The position numbers and the translations under genes are program-made. DNA of 14,302 nucleotides from Bacillota bacterium (lineage in GTDB: Bacteria > Bacillota > Desulfitobacteriia > Desulfitobacteriales > Desulfitobacteriaceae), in assembly GCA_023390635.1 (NCBI GenBank), contig JAEWCM010000173.1:1-14302 (forward strand). Reading direction: 5' to 3'. Of the stretch, positions 12,806 to 14,302 are shown piece after piece; positions within the stretch are counted from its first letter, which is position 1, and the number at the start of each line of letters is the position of its first letter. Under the pieces are notes generated by a model. It was not told where the DNA came from. It saw only the letters and a program-made list of their open reading frames with translations, and ran no database searches.

Positions 12806-13454
12806 AGCCCAACATATTAAATACCGCTATCAGCAAGGGCCCCTGATTCTCAGTGACGTCAATCTGGAACTTAAATCAGGAGAGCGAGTGGGCTTAGTCG
12901 GCCCTTCCGGTTATGGGAAAAGTACACTGGCCCAAATTCTGGCCGGTTATCTCACTCCCCTGAGCGGTAATGTTTTTCTGGACGGAAGGCCATTGCCTGT
13001 GAAGGGTTACTCTCCGGTCCAGCTCATTTATCAGCATCCGGAAAAAGCCGTCAATCCCCGCTGGAAAATGAAAGATATCCTTACAGAGGGATGGCAGCCG
13101 GATGATCAACTGATCATGCATATGGGCATAAAAAAAGAGTGGCTTACCCGTTGGCCCCAAGAATTGTCCGGCGGTGAACTGCAGCGCTTCTGCATCGCCC
13201 GGGCCTTGAGTCCTGCCACCCGTTTCTTAATTGCCGACGAGATCAGCACCATGCTGGATGCCATTACTCAGGCACAAATATGGAATACCCTCCTGGCAGA
13301 GAGTGAAAAACGCAATCTGGGCATGGTGATCATCACTCATAACGAAAAGCTTGCGCAAAGGCTATGTACACGGATCATCGATCTTCGGGAAATCAATCGC
13401 CTGCCTGATCCCCCCCTGTCCCATCATCCTTCAGGTTGCAAACGCTTCCCGTAA
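12789..13454 (+). CDS. ABC importer ATPase 2, short form (DppF/NikE type)
   Basis: The approximately 221-residue ATPase is the second nucleotide-binding subunit. Walker A is GPSGYGKS (38-45), the Q-loop is QLIYQHPEKAVNPR (Q82), the signature is LSGGE (126-130), Walker B is FLIADEIS (146-153, catalytic E151) and the H-loop is ITHNE (H184). Where relatives have DEPTSALD this has DEISTMLD. It ends soon after the core fold and lacks the HPY/cysteine C-terminal domain of ATPase 1. GTG at 12789 is preferred, with GGGGAGG ending 11 nt upstream. ATG at 12795 is possible, and GTG at 12777 overlaps the ribosome-binding site. It overlaps the end of ATPase 1 by 17 nt, and its last 31 nt overlap the end of thpR on the other strand. 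No terminator was seen after it. Confidence 0.88.
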   Translation: MSMHLEAQHIKYRYQQGPLILSDVNLELKSGERVGLVGPSGYGKSTLAQILAGYLTPLSGNVFLDGRPLPVKGYSPVQLIYQHPEKAVNPRWKMKDILTEGWQPDDQLIMHMGIKKEWLTRWPQELSGGELQRFCIARALSPATRFLIADEISTMLDAITQAQIWNTLLAESEKRNLGMVIITHNEKLAQRLCTRIIDLREINRLPDPPLSHHPSGCKRFP

Positions 13455-13969
13455 ACTTCCGTATAGGTCAATTTGCCATTGATCTGCTCTGATTTCATCA
13501 GACTGATGGTCTCCACCTTCACTTCCAGGTCAGGGATTTGCCTGGAAAACTCTCCTGCATCAAAAGACTCTGCGACCCCAATCTTCCGTCCCAAGGTCAG
13601 ATGAGGCTTATATTCTCTCTTCTCCAGAGTGAAGCCTGCAGCGCTGAGCGCTCGAAATAGCTGATCATATACTTCGGAAAGCCCTTCGGCTTTTTTCACT
13701 CCAATCCAATACAGGTCTCCGCCGTCTCTGGAGAATTTCCCCATCCCGCTCAGTTGAAACGTGAAGGGAGACTGTTCAACCCTATCCATCGCCTCTTTTA
13801 TATCCGAAAGACGTTGGGGCGGAATTTCCCCCAGAAAAACCAGAGTCATATGCAGATTCTCCCGGCGGGTAAAATTCCCTCCGGTTGTATAAGCTTTCAG
13901 CCTTTCCATAGTCCGGCCAAGGCTGTCTTTCATTGTTTCCCCAAAATTAATGGCGATAAACAGGCGCAT
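13424..13969 (-). CDS. thpR: RNA 2',3'-cyclic phosphodiesterase (2'-5' RNA ligase family)
   Basis: The 181-residue protein belongs to the 2H phosphoesterase superfamily, with the paired HxTx motifs HMTLVFLG (H40, T42) and HLTLGRK (H123, T125) that form the active site. It begins MRLFIAINFGE, typical of ThpR/LigT. Bacterial members open 2',3'-cyclic phosphates on RNA to 2'-phosphates and can join tRNA half-molecules in vitro; the cellular role is unclear. The length is normal. The ATG at 13969 has GGAGGAAC about 9-11 nt upstream. It lies 35 nt downstream of the glycosidase gene on the same strand, so the two are probably co-transcribed. Its 3' end overlaps the importer ATPase gene by 31 nt. 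Confidence 0.93.
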   Translation of the reverse strand: MRLFIAINFGETMKDSLGRTMERLKAYTTGGNFTRRENLHMTLVFLGEIPPQRLSDIKEAMDRVEQSPFTFQLSGMGKFSRDGGDLYWIGVKKAEGLSEVYDQLFRALSAAGFTLEKREYKPHLTLGRKIGVAESFDAGEFSRQIPDLEVKVETISLMKSEQINGKLTYTEVYGKRLQPEG

Positions 13970-14004
13970 AGGCTTCGTTCCTCCATTCCATGGGTATATC
14001 TGTC

Positions 14005-14302
14005 CTATTCTATGTTGCGCGCATATTTCCAGGCCAGAATCCGAAAGACCGACCGGTCGATCTGGTCCTGGTTTATTTTACCCGCCTGTACTGCGCTCAA
14101 AACAGCCTGATATCCGGTGACAAAATCGGTCATGATTAAAAGATCATTGCCGGCTAGGATGGCCTGAACCGCCGGATCATTGCCACCAGTGTGATCCTTG
14201 ATCGCTTCCATGGAAAGATCGTCACTGATAATGACCCCGGAAAAATGGAGTTTATCCCTTAATAATTCATGGACAGCCGGGGCAAGGGAAGCAGGCGTGT
14301 TC
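14005..14302 (-). CDS. nagZ: family 3 glycoside hydrolase, NagZ-like beta-N-acetylhexosaminidase (partial, C-terminal part)
   Basis: A minus-strand frame enters from the right window edge and ends at TAG 14007-14005, giving the last 98 codons. Near the edge it reads PASLAPAVHELLRDKL then HFSGVIISDDLSMEAI. The SDDLSM motif contains the catalytic nucleophile aspartate of GH3 NagZ enzymes. The rest (AGNDLLIMTDF, VQAGKINQDQIDRSVFRILAWK) is the usual C-terminal end of single-domain NagZ. The enzyme removes N-acetylglucosamine from beta-1,4-linked muropeptides in cell-wall recycling. The His-Asp acid/base loop and the N-terminus lie outside the window, so exact specificity and export cannot be judged. 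thpR follows 35 nt downstream. Confidence 0.85.
   Translation of the reverse strand, partial: NTPASLAPAVHELLRDKLHFSGVIISDDLSMEAIKDHTGGNDPAVQAILAGNDLLIMTDFVTGYQAVLSAVQAGKINQDQIDRSVFRILAWKYARNIE

Overview
The window looks like a chromosomal stretch from a Gram-positive anaerobe of the Clostridia. The reasons are strong AGGAGG-type ribosome-binding sites, a lipoprotein signal with a Clostridia-like lipobox, and many Rho-independent terminators. My best guess is the Desulfitobacterium/Desulfosporosinus neighbourhood (Peptococcaceae); that is an inference from protein character, not a database result. No rRNA, tRNA, CRISPR array or recognisable insertion sequence was seen. By eye the right half (from about 8.4 kb) is richer in G+C than the left half.

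Left part, about 1-4.2 kb: a minus-strand pair of a CPBP-family membrane protease (cut by the window edge) and the mechanosensitive channel MscL with a C-terminal zinc ribbon. Next come a minus-strand gene for a soluble protein built of four ~39-residue helical repeats, preceded by a flagellar-sigma-like -10 box, and a minus-strand DAHP synthase (entry to the shikimate pathway) with its own promoter and terminator. A plus-strand SAM-dependent methyltransferase is separated from the DAHP synthase gene by a perfect 16-bp hairpin.

Middle, about 4.15-6.76 kb: a PAP2-type membrane phosphatase (minus), a divergent AI-2E-family transporter (plus) and a small two-helix membrane protein of unknown role with a clear promoter and a strong terminator.

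Right part, about 6.76-13.45 kb, is the most interesting section. An acid-sugar-dehydratase-like member of the enolase superfamily is followed by a five-gene family-5 ABC importer operon (lipoprotein receptor, two permeases, two ATPases; nickel/dipeptide/oligosaccharide type). Both units have elaborate leaders. The enolase-superfamily gene has a promoter, a terminator-like hairpin that buries the ribosome-binding site of a 21-codon leader ORF, and a leader stop codon 3 nt before the main start. The importer operon has two tandem, 10-bp-phased palindrome pairs upstream of a TATAAT box with a poor -35, then a terminator hairpin nested in an outer stem with a competing alternative pairing. A plausible reading is a ligand-controlled uptake-and-catabolism locus, but the substrate cannot be read from sequence.

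The importer operon converges on, and overlaps by 31 bp, a minus-strand gene for RNA 2',3'-cyclic phosphodiesterase (thpR). This sits 35 nt downstream of the 3' end of a family-3 glycoside hydrolase gene (NagZ-like) that runs off the right edge.
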